Source: Schistocephalus solidus
Lineage: Eukaryota > Platyhelminthes > Cestoda > Diphyllobothriidea > Diphyllobothriidae
Direction: 5' to 3'
Length of the DNA: 64,000 nucleotides
Assembly: GCA_017591395.1 (NCBI GenBank)
Contig: WEDG01004009.1
Span: 1-64,000, forward strand
The position numbers and the translations under genes are program-made. The notes below the pieces were generated by a model. That model had not been told where the DNA came from, did no database searches, and was given only the letters and a program-made list of their open reading frames with translations. Below are positions 43,800 through 55,324 of the stretch, piece by piece (positions within the stretch are counted from its first letter, which is position 1; each line of letters starts with the position of its first letter).

Positions 43800-45375
43800 C
43801 TTGCCTCAAGTTCATACGCATATAAAGAAATGAAATGATGTTATTCTGACTTTTGCTATAAGCCCTACAGCTCAGCTTCTAGTACTTATAGTCAAGTGAG
43901 ACAACCTTTTAAATTTCTACTTCGTTCGGCTTGACACCGCTTTAAGAAAAGTAGGCAGCCAATTGAGATCATCCAGAAACACGGTCTTTAACCAGCTTTA
44001 TAGTGTCGAAATATGGTGACACATCCCGTAACATGCCAGATAACACCGATCACTCGTTTAAGCGCACCACCTTAGCTGTACTGCGAAGGAAAGTGCGGAC
44101 ATTTAGTTTGCCTCCGCGTCCCTTACTGACAGGAGGAACTGGCTAGTTTACAAGATGGTGTGCCTTTTCTTGGATTTCCCGAGGGCGCGGTCACATCACT
44201 CCTGAGCGCTGCGAGCTCACCCGCCAAATAAAATTTATCCAAGGCCTAGTTGCCGCATTCACCGGCTCTGTTTATCCATCGGGAGTTAACTGCTCGAACT
44301 AATGCACCTCGAGGTTGCCGCCTTGAAAACGAAAAGCGTAAATACTTTTTATCATTCCACAATGGCATGCCACGTCTAAATTATGGAACAAAAAACGGGA
44401 CTTTTCTTCAATATGTTTTGATGCATTTTGAGTGGGAATCTTGGAACTATAACAGAACTTTAGTTTTAAAAATATAGGAAAAATTTCAAAAGTACAACGG
44501 CATTTTAGTATACTAAATAATTCACTGTTTGACCCTTCAACTTAACACGAATGGCTTAATTTAACAGACTTCATAAATACTTTCCAAAATCGATAAATAT
44601 GCTTTACGAGAACGTGATAGACAACAGTGCCTCCTGATCTACCCTTGTTAGGAAAAACATTGAACATTTCTTTGTGGGAAATTAGAGTAAATGGACCTGT
44701 CAAAAATTTTAAAGAAGAAAGGTTGGTGTTATTATTATATTACACGGTAGACAGACTGCGAAAGCAGCCATGCTCTATAAATTTTTGATAGGAACAAAAC
44801 CCAGTTTTCAAAATGGCTTTATTTTTATCTTTCGGCCTTATTTAAAATTTATTAAATACGAATTACGATTATCTGCTGTTGAAGGTTTCGAAGAAATCTT
44901 TAGAAAATACTGCTTGACGTGGTGCACTTTGAAATAGACTGCTCGCAAAGCATGCAGCATAATAAAAAAACCAGATCTTATAACTTTCTGGAAAAAAAGG
45001 CATAATACTTGATGGAAAACTGTTGTTGCACATCAGCAAATTCACCATTTGGCAACCTCCAATCAAAAATAGACACTATTATATAGGCTGGTATTTTTCA
45101 ATTACACGAAGGCAGAAGGGCAGGAAATATGTGAAATCCAAAATTGGGGCGTTCAAGCGTAATTTAAAGGAGTTCTATTCAGGAAATGTTCGGAGCAGAA
45201 ATTCCGCATTTGACGCTAAAAAAGTAGTGACAACATTTTTATCTGCCCTACCAATGGGCCTACCTTCTGAAAAGCAAAATCACGAAATCTTGGTCTCAAA
45301 TAACCATAATAACGAAAATAGTCACTGAAATAGGAAAAAGCGTCTGATTAAAAGTCCTAAAATGTGCCATCTGCT
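43800..45375. other. no recognised gene
   Basis: Small open frames (for example 44250-44477 and 45023-45328 plus) without motifs. A GC-richer patch at 44050-44330 has no recognisable content. Confidence 0.4.
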
Positions 45376-45379
45376 GGTT

Positions 45380-45462
45380 GGGGTCGAGAATGAGACCCAG
45401 GGTATAATGGGACAAACAAGTCCCGTGACCGATCAGTGAGCGTTCGTCCATCAATGTAAATA
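45380..45462 (+). repeat. retrozyme-like repeat, body fragment
   Basis: GGTCGAGAATGAGACCCAGGG, ATGGGACAAACAAGTCCCGTGACCGATCAGTGAGCG: matches the body of the 23.8-kb copy (GGGACGAGTGAGTCC.., CCGATCGGTGAGCG). No head or ribozyme core. Confidence 0.7.
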
Positions 45463-45464
45463 TT

Positions 45465-47645
45465 TCCAATCAAAACCCGCATGAAAACGTGTCCATTGCT
45501 AAATTATTAGAGCTCTTGAGTACTAATCAACAACATAACTCTAAAACACTTCAATGCCAGTTAACAACGCCTTTTTTTGCAAGCCACAATGGTTAATAAA
45601 AGCAAATTAGTTGAGCAACTACTGAATTAGTCTAATAAAAAGGCAAGATTTGAATTTCTCCAAGGAAAGGACGCACAGAATTAACGTTTACCACACCGTA
45701 TATGATTATTAATGTTTGACACTTTAAGGCACTTAAAAGAAACAATTTGGAGATAACTCTTCCGATTTCTGCGAAACTTAAACAAAACAGAAAGTTTAAA
45801 TTACGTATCTAATGCTGGAAATTAGCATCCAATTAATGTAGAAAACTGGCAAAAAAGGACCGTGACAACTCCCAAAAATTAATGAAGGACCTTCAGCTAA
45901 ATGGAGACATATAAGAGGTACTGAAAGCAATTTTACGTTGATTATAAATAAGACGTTTCTAAAAACTGAAAATGCTTAACGTGTGAAAATGTCTTTTAAA
46001 CACGTGAGCCTAATTTTTACAGTTTATAGTGTCCGTTCATGCAGAGTATAACAAATACAAACACGTTTAAAATATTTTTTCTATACATCTGAAGCAACAA
46101 CAACAAGCAGGCAAGGGCGTTGTGTTTAGTGTTATGTATTGTGTTTTATTTGTGTTACGTTATGCATTTTAGCATGCTTTTTTGAGCATCTCACGTAATT
46201 CGTCCATTTTATTTTGCTGGACATATGGTTGCTTAAGGCACGATTTTGCTAATGGAGACGTCTAATGAGTAAAACGTGTCATATTTTTGCATGTCAAGTG
46301 GTTGGTCAGTGAATAGGAATTCGGAATAGAATAAGTAGGTGCAATGGTGAACGTACTGTGTATCAGGAAAAAGTTTTTTCGTTAGGGTACTGCACGGTTT
46401 TTAGCAGTGTTGGAATATCAATGAATAATTTACGATTTTTATTGTTACCAGTCGGCTGTTCCAAACAATAAGTTCTGTATTTTTGCCTGCCAAAACCTTC
46501 CAAATATGGCATTTCTTAATGCACTTTTACCCAAGGAGAAGGTGAGTGGACGTTTTTTGCAGATGAAGATTTGCATAATAATTGTGGATTCTACCAAACA
46601 TAAAACCTCGTTGTCAAGGAAAATGACTTTCTACAGCAAAGAACTGCGATGCTACATTTTAAAACCCCTAATAAGCTGCCTGCATTAAGTGTATTGGTAG
46701 GGAATGTCACTCAGGACTTTCTGTGCTATTCGTCTTTGTGCAAAATAAAATCTGGGAAATACCGGCGGAGTTTTAGCCGTTTGTGCATTTCCGCAAGCGA
46801 CAAAAATGTTAGACCTCAGTGCAGCAGTGAGTGGTCACCTTAGTGTTGAGATATTTTGCCCAAACGGCTCAGATTATGCCCCTGGCACGCGTAACCTACC
46901 TAGTAGTAGAAAACCAACAGACGAAAATAGGTTTGAAAGTTTAAAAGTTGGAAGGTTTAAACAGGCTGTTAATGATTAACCTGGCGGTGTTTGTCTGTGG
47001 AAATTTCCGCATGCCTGTCAATTACGAGCAGACCGAAATAGACGATAGCCTTTAGGCCTGATAACTATATTTTTTTAACATTACATTACGAAGCTCTATA
47101 AATTTGAATTTTTAAAGAAGAATCGATGCCTATTTTCCCGAAAAGAACGTTTTTGTTGTCTATCTGCTTCACCAGATATGACCTCGCCAAAAATTGCTTT
47201 GCCAGTGCATGAATGTTGTTTGTTTGGGAAATACACGTATAAGTGCATAACTGTGGCTTAGGACAGTAACCGATATAGCATATGCTCCAACTATGAGGTA
47301 CCACTGACTACTGCCCAAATTGGTAAGTTTTTTCCTTGAAAAATTACTTAGAAGCATATCTTGACTAAGAACAGGACTTCTTCCGGAACGCGATAAGCAA
47401 ATAAATACAACGCGCAACACGGAGAAGCCCCATCCTGGGTATCTAGTTTTCCGTGACGACGTCTCATGAGCTACGTCATCTGCTCTACAAAAGAAGGCAA
47501 TCAGATAATGAAACAACTGTTTCAATTCCTAAGTAAGATAAATTAGTCTGAAAAGTAACACCATTTATTCTGTAAATCTCCGGGGTTGTTTCCTCAGGTC
47601 ATCGTCATGCGATGCATACAAATATGCAGAACAATAAAATTTTTC
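45465..47645. other. no recognised gene
   Basis: AT-rich. Open frames at 46506-46843 (plus) and 47086-47525 (minus) show no family motif. Confidence 0.4.
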
Positions 47646-47649
47646 TATG

Positions 47650-48030
47650 TTCCCAACAAATAAACAAGTAGATAAATATTGCCGGCAAAGACAAGGTATA
47701 CTGGAATTGCCATCTATGGGTCATTAGTCGTCATCAGTCAATCGATCCTAGGAGGATCGAAGCAACGACCCACTGAGCAGAAGTCCATCGCTCTAACCAT
47801 AGAGCCACGGGCTCGATGTGTTGCCAGGTTAGATCGGGAATATGGACTTGTATCCATTGATGAACGCTCAACGATCACTAAGGGAACTCTCTCGTTCCGT
47901 TCTGCATTTAGGCTCACTCTCGAGCCCCGCCACCAGTCGCACAGCGAATAGGCAGATAAACATTACCGGCAAAGACAAGGAGACTGGAATGGCCATTTCT
48001 GGCTTAGTAGTCATCGTTGGTGATTGGTGA
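47650..48030 (-). mobile_element. retrozyme-like repeat, 1.3-unit head-to-tail copy
   Basis: In the minus sense: ribozyme-core part (48028-47984: CAACGATGACTACTAAGCC, AGAAATGGCCATTCCAGTC), body (GGCGGGGCTCGAGAGTGAGCC, GATCGTTGAGCG), linker, tRNA-like head (CGTGGCTCTATGGTTAGAGCG, ATGGACTTCTGCTC, TTGCTTCGATCC), then a second core (GACTGATGACGACTAATGACCC..., CAATTCCAG) and GTCTTTGCCGG. The CCAG blocks of the two cores are 283 bp apart (47701 and 47984), giving the unit length. The first core has lost part of CTGATGA and the second has a damaged GAAA. Confidence 0.8.
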
Positions 48031-48034
48031 GTGT

Positions 48035-49835
48035 TCATCAACAAATGCAAATTAAGAAAGGTTTATTTTTTGCGGTAATACGCCGTGGCTTTAACCCAAA
48101 TATCCTCTCCTTTATATCAACAGCCCTATTTTTAAACAAAAAACCGGCAGTGAATGTTGGAGAACCGAACAAAAATGCCTCATTATATTACGTTCTGATG
48201 AAGAAGAAGAAAGCGAGACCACCTGTCCAATGACCTACGCATATCTTTTTCGGAAGAGAATTCACGGTGTCGACATCTGCTCATCGAGGGAAGATGGATA
48301 ATTTATCGAAGTTGTGTTATCCAATCGTCACCAGTGGTGATATCGAGTTTTATGTCACTAAGAGGTAAGCTAAGTAGACTGTGAGTAGCATGGCAGCATC
48401 CAGCAACTGCGCCTTTAAGCAAACATGCATTAACAAACAATAGACGATTGTAAATTTTTGAGAACACCTAAAGGCTGTAGGGATTTGCGCATTTTCTGTA
48501 TTTCTAATAACCACGGCATCATGAAACGGCATCGTAAATGTACTGCCTAATCTTTTTTTGCTTATCTCGGAAACCTACGTGTATTAACTGCAGGTTGCTT
48601 GAAATGCCTTTTCTTCCGTACAAAAACTCATGTGTATTGCAAGAATAATTTGAGTCATTTGTGCCTGTGTATGCTTTTATATACAGACTAGGGCTTCCAC
48701 TATGCTCGCATTTGCGAGGGCTTCAGTCCCTATTTAGGATTCATAACGACTTTTCTCTTATACGAATTCCGGATAAGAGCGTTAAATTACTAATTTCGAA
48801 AGTCAGTGATGGAAGAACTCGAAATTATATATCCAAGACGTGGCAGACAACGTAACTAATATTTCAGTAAAAAAAAATAGACTTCTGTGGAAAAGACATG
48901 TAGCTGAATAAAATAACTAGTAATGAGGTTATATGAAAGTAGTTCCTCTACACTTCAAACGTAGGTGACAGCCAAAAGTTCAAGTATGTGGACTATATAC
49001 CAGAAACCGCAGAGGTAACGCTGGATAACCCATTAAATACCCGATCTTACTGTTCCATCATCATACAACAGCAGAAACATCGGGGAAATATATCTGAAAT
49101 TTTAGCTACTATCTATTTTGGGAACACCATGAATCTGATATCTTATAGGGTCGTAATATTTGCATTTTTACATAATTGCAGAATGGGAGCAGCTAGGCTT
49201 CAGCGCAACTATTCAGTACCATTTTGGGAATGACACCAAAATGCCATGTCCAGGCACTTCAAACCAGGTCCTTTCCTGAACAATCTTCAAATTGTTGACA
49301 CCCAAAAATTCTAATTTTTTCAGAAAACTTTTTTCCCTTTGACTTGTTCCTGGTACTACTGCCGTTCTGCTTGACTGCCACTTCCACCACAACCACTTCC
49401 ATTGGATCCAACAGTAGCAGCAGTCACGGCTCCGGGTCATATTAGTTCTCTACTGCACGATGATGGCGAAATCTGCGGGAACAACTGATGTACTCAATGT
49501 GGGGACCTGGTGTTAAACTAAAAACTAGAGAGTTTCGATAACAGTTAGACCTCTCTAACCTACACCAGTCGCTCCTCGCCATCCGCACCAGGCCACCCGT
49601 ATGTCTCGTCAACATCCCCTACCGGCGATGTGCATCCGTACTGAACTGCCATTTGATAAATACGCACTAAGCGTTTGTATTTGAACCAGAGGTCACCGAA
49701 ATGTATGACGCCATTTCGCCCTTTCTAAATAGGCCAAATCTGCTCCTGTAAAACATGACTTCAGTAGTATTATTGCTGTTACTATAGTCTCATCTCCAGG
49801 GTGACTATTCGATTACCATTTCTTACATGTACTTT
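48035..49835. other. no recognised gene
   Basis: Open frames at 48988-49233 (plus) and 49213-49440 (minus) have no domain I recognise. Confidence 0.4.
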
Positions 49836-49838
49836 TCA

Positions 49839-50460
49839 TCAGATGTTTAAACCTTTTGGTAAGAAATTCTTCAGTAAGTAATTTTCAGGCCCAAAATCGG
49901 TAAAAGGAAGCCTTGTTGAGGAGGCGAAAGGCATACTGTGAGCGCGCTCTCCTTGGCTGAAGACGAAGACGAGGTGAAATCGATTACTGCTTCCGTGCCC
50001 CTGACGTACGCCACCCTTACGCCTGTGCACACACGTCCACCCACTTCCTGGCCAAGTCAGGGCGCAGTCTCAGGGGCGGGGGGGGGGTGAGGAAGCGTGC
50101 GGACGTGGGGCAGCAGCTGCTGCAGCAATCCGCCAATCAGAGGCGACTGCATAGTTGGATCGTGCAGTCTGGCGTCTTTGCCGGCTTTCTCTATCGCCTC
50201 GTCGTTCCTACTTCCTCTTCGCCGCCTCACCCGGGTACACAGCCTTGACGCTACTGCCACCGCCCTCTGATTGCCTCCCCCGCCATCCCGCCCGCCCCTC
50301 CCCTGCCCCTCTTCCTTCATCGCCGTACCCGCAGCTGCTGTGCCGCCTCTACGCCTCCACGCACCTGCAGCCGACACGTGCGGATGTGCATGCTCCAGCT
50401 CGTAGGCATGTCTTGGCGTGCACAAGGCAATAGTAGTCTTCACAGTAAGCACACGCTGAA
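49839..50460. other. GC-rich island with long open frames, unidentified
   Basis: Strong rise in GC and CpG, with a G10 run at 50078-50087, and open frames on both strands (50057-50452 minus, 131 codons rich in G/A/R; 50155-50433 plus). Neither has a recognisable domain, and simultaneous opening of opposite frames is typical of GC-rich DNA. It could be a promoter/CpG-like region or a repeat. Confidence 0.45.
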
Positions 50461-50839
50461 CTCGAAGGGGCGTGTGTATGCCTCTGATCGTATTTTACTC
50501 TCCTCCCCAAAATCACTTACTGACTCACGCATTAACTTCGCCTTCTAGTAAGGCGCTACTCCTATGGCAATTTTTCGATGAAGGCAGGTAATTGGACTAC
50601 TACGCCTTTTCACTCCACGAACGTAGCGATCTCGACCGCAGGCGAGCACTGACTGAGTAACGAGAGGAGATGAACGATGACTGGGAAGCGGATTGTGCTA
50701 AAAGTTACTGCTGCATCCCTTCTGCCGTTCACCTGATCCATTCAACTCGACAGCTAGTTGGTCAGTGATGGTTACAGTTATTATGTTAAAGTCAATGTAC
50801 TTACCGCGTCTCAGTCGATTCCCGCTCACACTTACTTAG

Positions 50840-50992
50840 GTAAGGATGGCCTAGGGTTAGAGTCAGGATTATGTTAAATTTAAAGGTTCAGTTTCATGTT
50901 AAGGTTTAAGTTAGGTTTAGGTTAGGGCTAGGGTTGAGATTAAGGTTAAAGTTCAGTGTCATGTTAGGGTTAGTGTTAGCGTTAAGAGACGA
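50840..50992. repeat. degenerate telomere-like (GGTTAG) tract
   Basis: CCTAGGGTTAGAG, AAGTTAGGTTTAGGTTAGGGC, TAGGGTTGAGATTAAGGTTAAAG, CATGTTAGGGTTAGTGTTAGCG: the longest run of TTAGGG-like units in the window. Confidence 0.75.
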
Positions 50993-50999
50993 GAATATG

Positions 51000-51685
51000 T
51001 TCTCCTTCCTGAACGTTGTCGCAAAGGCCACCAATTTTAAGTGCGCGGGACGTTCCTATTTCCGTGTCATGTCTAGGCTGCCATGCAAGTCATTCTTACC
51101 CTCAATTGTCTACCTCTAGTCTAATTCGAAACCACCCAAGCATAGTATATGTTTGATGTCAGCTTTTGCACGATTATGACCCATCACCCGCAGCTTTTAT
51201 GGCATCCTTATAACTACAGTGCTAGTTGATCGATCTCACGATCAAAAATCAATCTGATGTATTTTTGCGATAGGCTTGTAGCCTTGCTTAAAGGGACCAG
51301 ACGTCCAGTCGGTCCTCTGGTTCAGTCACCCTTTCACAGCTCTGGTATCATGGGCCGTGGGCGCTAGCTCATTGGTCGTCTAATTACAGCCTTGTAACAG
51401 AAACGCAAATTGTTGAAAGGCTAACAAATGTAAAACGGTTTGCTAAAACCCCTATTATTTTTTTTATCTAACTCCCAGAGAGTTCCGACAGAACAGGATT
51501 TTTCTGTCTCCAATAATATGTTAAGTAAATGATTGAGCTAAATATTAGCGGCTTCAGTGAACTAGCTAATGATTATTGATGCCTACACATCTAGGAGGAT
51601 ACAGACTGTGGTAAAAGTGTTCACGGGGTTGTCCTAGTTGCAGGACAGATTCTGCATCCCACGCAGGCGATCGTATTACAGCCAG
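51000..51685. other. no recognised gene
   Basis: Mixed composition, nothing supported. Confidence 0.4.
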
Positions 51686-51689
51686 CGAT

Positions 51690-51860
51690 TAATCATTCAG
51701 AGGTGTTGCCGTCCTGAACAAGGGCACTGGAACAGCCAAATATAGGTTATCAGCCATCACCAGTCATTGTTGTTCCAGTCCCTGATGTTACCGCATCCGA
51801 TGATTGAATACGCATCCTGATTGCTCCTAGGCCAACGCTCTTACCCTCCCCCCTGAAGTA
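51690..51860 (-). repeat. retrozyme-like repeat, degenerate copy
   Basis: Minus sense: GGTAAGAGCGTTGGCC (tRNA head), then GGGACTGGAACAACAATGACTGG, TGATGGCTGATAACC, GCTGTTCCAGTGCCCTTGTTC. Head plus remnant of the core; ribozyme bases lost. Confidence 0.55.
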
Positions 51861-51864
51861 GGTA

Positions 51865-53030
51865 GCGTTTCAGTCAGGCACGAAGTGGCTTCACACTGCC
51901 TGGGTGCATTAATTAAAAGTCCAAATATGTGGCTCGCCAATTTTCTGCGGCCGCATGGCGCAACTGTGGGAGTAGAGTTCGGATCAGTCATGTGCTCGTC
52001 AGCGTTTTTAAAACACTTCACAGAATGATATATATTCCTGGTCGCATTGAAAGCTCTTTAATGGAACCTGGTTACAATAGTTTTTAGGGAGTGGAACATT
52101 AGTCCTTCAGTGAAAAGCAGTTCGCTGGGAAATCGGTGCCTGTAGCAAAATTCTCCGACTGTGCGCCGGAAAATATGCCAGAGACAGTCCACACTCACGC
52201 AGGAACTAATAAGTCTGTACCAAAGGATAACCATTCGACAAATTGTTGGCGTTAGTTTTAGTACCCCGGAGGATCTGCCTAGCCACTGCATCGCCATAAA
52301 ATACAAGTTAGTATTCAAATGAAGACGGGAAAACTAAAAATTCCCGGTTAGAACTCCAGGTTTTCCAGAACTGGCGTTGATTTGTAGCCAGCTGGCAAAA
52401 GCCTGTAAATCAGAGGTTGCCATTCCCGTCTTATTCATCGTTTATAAACTCAATTTTGAAAAACTCGGCACCCTTCATGGGATTTGGACCCCCAGAAAAT
52501 AAGGGCGAAGATTGAGTATAACCTGATTTAAGAGGCCGCGGGTGAGAACCTTGAGTTTACTTGGAGCCGAATTAGGGTGGCCGTCCAACCTACTGTAACG
52601 TATGGAATCCACCAATTCTGATACAGTAAGCTGTCTAAACAGGTTTTCCCAAGCAATAATTGTAGAAATAATGGGGTGACTACCAAGCGCACATTTTAAT
52701 TGGAATTGATTGATATGAATTGTTCCCCCAAATAATCGGCATTTAACGTCCGTGTTTGGTTGAGTTACGCGGCCGTCTGCAAGGATTTTCAAAGCAAATC
52801 AGAAAGTACTGCTGCCGGATCGATAAGTCATCCGTTTAAAATAAAAAACGCATTGTTTTCCTCTAACTGATGTTTCACAATTTCAGATTGTGTTTCCTAT
52901 AAGAACTTAACTTCCCCGAAAAAAAAACAAATTTATTGACAAAAGATTGCACTGGAAGGACTAATTTCGAATGTTTTATTTCCTAGCGAAATAACAAAAT
53001 AAAGTAATAAAATGTACTCCAAAGAAAATC
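51865..53030. other. no recognised gene; faint retrozyme remnant
   Basis: Minus open frames 52058-52318 and 52475-52792 (87 and 105 codons) lack known motifs. At 52378-52440, GTAGCCAGCTGGC..AATCAGAGGTTGCCATTCCCGTCTT faintly resembles the retrozyme-like core. Confidence 0.35.
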
Positions 53031-53034
53031 ATGT

Positions 53035-53390
53035 GACAAGGGGGACTGGAAAGGCCAGTTCTGGCTTATTAGCCGTCATCAGCCAGCCATACCCAACTTC
53101 AGGTGTTGAAGAACCCGAGGCTTAAACTCGCGATTTGGCGGTTAGGATTCCAACGCTCTACCCACTGCGCCACTAGCTCGTTGTTTTGTTTATTTCAATC
53201 GGGATTATTAACAATGGTAGATGGGCGTTCACCGATTGGTTACAGGACTCACTCGTCCCGTTGTGCCTTGGGGCTCACTCTGCAGCCCCGCCAGCAGCCG
53301 CAGAGCGGCTAGTGATATAGGCAGAATGATATTACAAGCAAAGACAAGGGGAACTTGAATAGTCATTTCTGGCTTATTAGCCGTATTTGT
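53035..53390 (-). mobile_element. retrozyme-like repeat, 1.15-unit head-to-tail copy
   Basis: In the minus sense it starts inside a first core (GGCTAATAAGCCAGAAATG, 53388-53365), continues through the body (GCGGCTGCTGGCGGGGCTGC, GCCCCAAGGCACAACGGGACG, ACCAATCGGTGAACGCCC), a linker ending AATAAACAAAACAACGAGC, the tRNA head with A box TGGCGCAGTGG (53172-53162), and a second core, and stops at ACAAGGG near 53035. Equivalent points in the two cores (53059 and 53367) are 308 bp apart. Start and end both fall in or beside the ribozyme core, as expected if linear units are copied from a circular or multimeric template. Confidence 0.82.
53044..53088 (-). ncRNA. hammerhead ribozyme-like core, one core base lost
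   Basis: GGCTGG, CTGATGA, C, GGCT-AATA-AGCC, A, GAAC, then TGGCC..., CCAGTC. Identical to the 23.88-kb core in stems I and II, including the same C/A mismatch, but GAAA has become GAAC, which should abolish cleavage. Confidence 0.7.
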
Positions 53391-53394
53391 GAGA

Positions 53395-54505
53395 TTCACA
53401 ACACCTGTTAAAGCCCAAATATGCATATTTTTCGTGCAAATTGACCTCTGGGTTTCAGTATATTTTGACAAAATAAAATATTTAAAAATACCTTATTACA
53501 TTTTGGTAGCAATTTCACACGAAAACTTCATGCTGGCCATTGAAAATAACGGCTTTCTGTAAAAATTTCAATCATTTTCGGTGGCAGCGACAGCAGCAGA
53601 AACGTGCTATTTATCTGGGGGTTCCAAAGTCATTGATTTCATCTAACAAAATTTAAGATGCCTTATAAAGGACAGTTTCACCGTTGTGAATGACGACTTT
53701 CATTGTATACCAGACGACGTGGGCAGGCAGAACGGTGAAGTGTAAGTGAATTGATTTGCAGTGACAGCAGACTTACGCAGCGTCTACTGCACTATGCCAT
53801 TACCCCACACCTTGCTCTCATATCCAGGCAAGGGCAAAACGTCTTGCAGCAGCCAGTCTACGCATACCACATACAACCGGGTTACCACAGAGTGTACCTG
53901 TCTTTCATGGGAGGCGCCTTTGATCTCACATGCGTGCGAGTGCTATAGTGTGCTTTTTAACCTAGTGACATGTTCGCATTTCATTCCGAGTGGGCAAGTA
54001 GGATCAGCTTGTGCATCCGCGAGGTTTTCACCAAATTTACCTTCTTATAAGTGCAAAATGCGTTCCCCGGATTTCCTGATGCATCGGCAGGATTAGGCGG
54101 AGCACCAAAACAGAAACGCTTTCCGGGGACGTATCCCTTACGCCCACAAGTAATCTGTCCTACAGCCTCGCGAAAATGTGCTATCAGTAAATTTAAAGTT
54201 TCAATAGCTTGTGACAGGACTGTAGGCAGAATGAGAACTGGTCTAACTGATAGTCCTAGGCACTGAAATTGGATTTTCGGAGGCTTCGCATCAGACTAAA
54301 ACGAAAGTTCACTGAGTAAGCAACATCGTTGAATCCAAAATAACCTGACAAAATAATTAAACGTGCTGTGGGATGCTAGTATCTGCGACGACCGAGCGTA
54401 CATAAATGCAGCAAAAAATTTGTAAATTCATTGACCGATCAAACTCGTTTTTGGGCATAGGAGGAGAAATGGCTTTCGTGATGTTGACTACTTTCCTTGG
54501 TAGCC
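53395..54505. other. mostly unrecognised; shared segment near 53.78 kb
   Basis: About 53765-53810 (GCGTCTACTGCACTATGCCATT) resembles about 56845-56880 (CAGCTGTTGCATTATGCTATT) on the same strand, so an old repeat lies here near two PLE fragments. Open frames at 53751-54266 have no motif. Confidence 0.4.
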
Positions 54506-54507
54506 GC

Positions 54508-54690
54508 TCACGCGTCCTCCTCAGGGCACGACTTTGAATTTGGGAGCGTGAGAATATTGGGCCAATCGGACAATCAGATTTCACGCCTGTTGCAGAAGGT
54601 CTGGCACTCGATGGAGGTCTTGAGTAATAACCACATAGATGTTCCAACCGCTTATCGGGCACTGTGCGAACAAATAAATGGCTCTACTAA
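54508..54690 (+). pseudogene. Penelope-like element 3, C-terminal fragment
   Basis: Reads VAAHASSSGHDFEFGSVRIL, then LLQKVWHSMEVLSNNHIDVP and TAYRALCEQI. This is the conserved C-terminal half of PLE GIY-YIG proteins: H..GH.F.F..V.IL..., a basic/acidic helix ending W, then IDLP-AYR-L. The GIY-YIG start and all of the RT are missing. It differs from the copies at 28.2 and 57.1 kb, so it is a third lineage. The frame continues a few codons past the motif. Confidence 0.75.
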
Positions 54691-54699
54691 AGGTCATTC

Positions 54700-55076
54700 T
54701 TGGCAAAGATGAGTTATATGTGCAATGATTTGCAAAATCCTTGACGATGAGCGCGCGTGAGAGTTTAAAACGTCAGATGACTAAACCTCTGGCCCCAGAG
54801 ATCGCAATCCCGCATTCCTTTATACATTTGTTGACCTCGCGTATGTTCTACCATTCATGGGAATGTATGGTGATACCAGGAAGGGATTGTGCTCAGATTG
54901 GCCAACGGGGCGCGCTAAGCTGGTTGCACAGAGTTCACCCGAACCTTTTAACTACCGCCGTAGAGTAGGTGGGGGAAGGACGGTGGCAGAACCAGACGTA
55001 GGCTTCCAGGCGGCCTCAGCCACCACTCCGCACGCGCCAGGTTTGGTCAATCGACTTGTGCGCGGGAGAGGGAAGG

Positions 55077-55077
<1 letters not shown>
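54700..55077. other. spacer
   Basis: No gene recognised. GC rises toward the GA microsatellite. Confidence 0.4.
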
Positions 55078-55131
<54 letters not shown>

Positions 55132-55132
55132 C
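55078..55132. repeat. (GA)n microsatellite
   Basis: About 26 GA units with one GGGAGA interruption. Confidence 0.97.
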
Positions 55133-55324
55133 CAGGCTGACCCCAAGGAAGCAATTCTCATGGCACTACGGTGTATTCTTCACTGATCTATTGTAGACTT
55201 TGATCAGGTGCTATATGATGGCGTGTAGAGGCACACAGGCCCACGTCGTGAGAGCTGAGATTCGTACCGTTGCGGCTGTCTTCTTCTTGTTGTGTTGAAA
55301 TGCTGGTCAAGTGTTTGTTGTAGA

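Noticed and set aside
50057..50452. 131-codon Gly/Ala/Arg-rich open frame as a gene
   Set aside because: GC-rich DNA keeps several frames open by chance; no domain and the opposite strand is open too.
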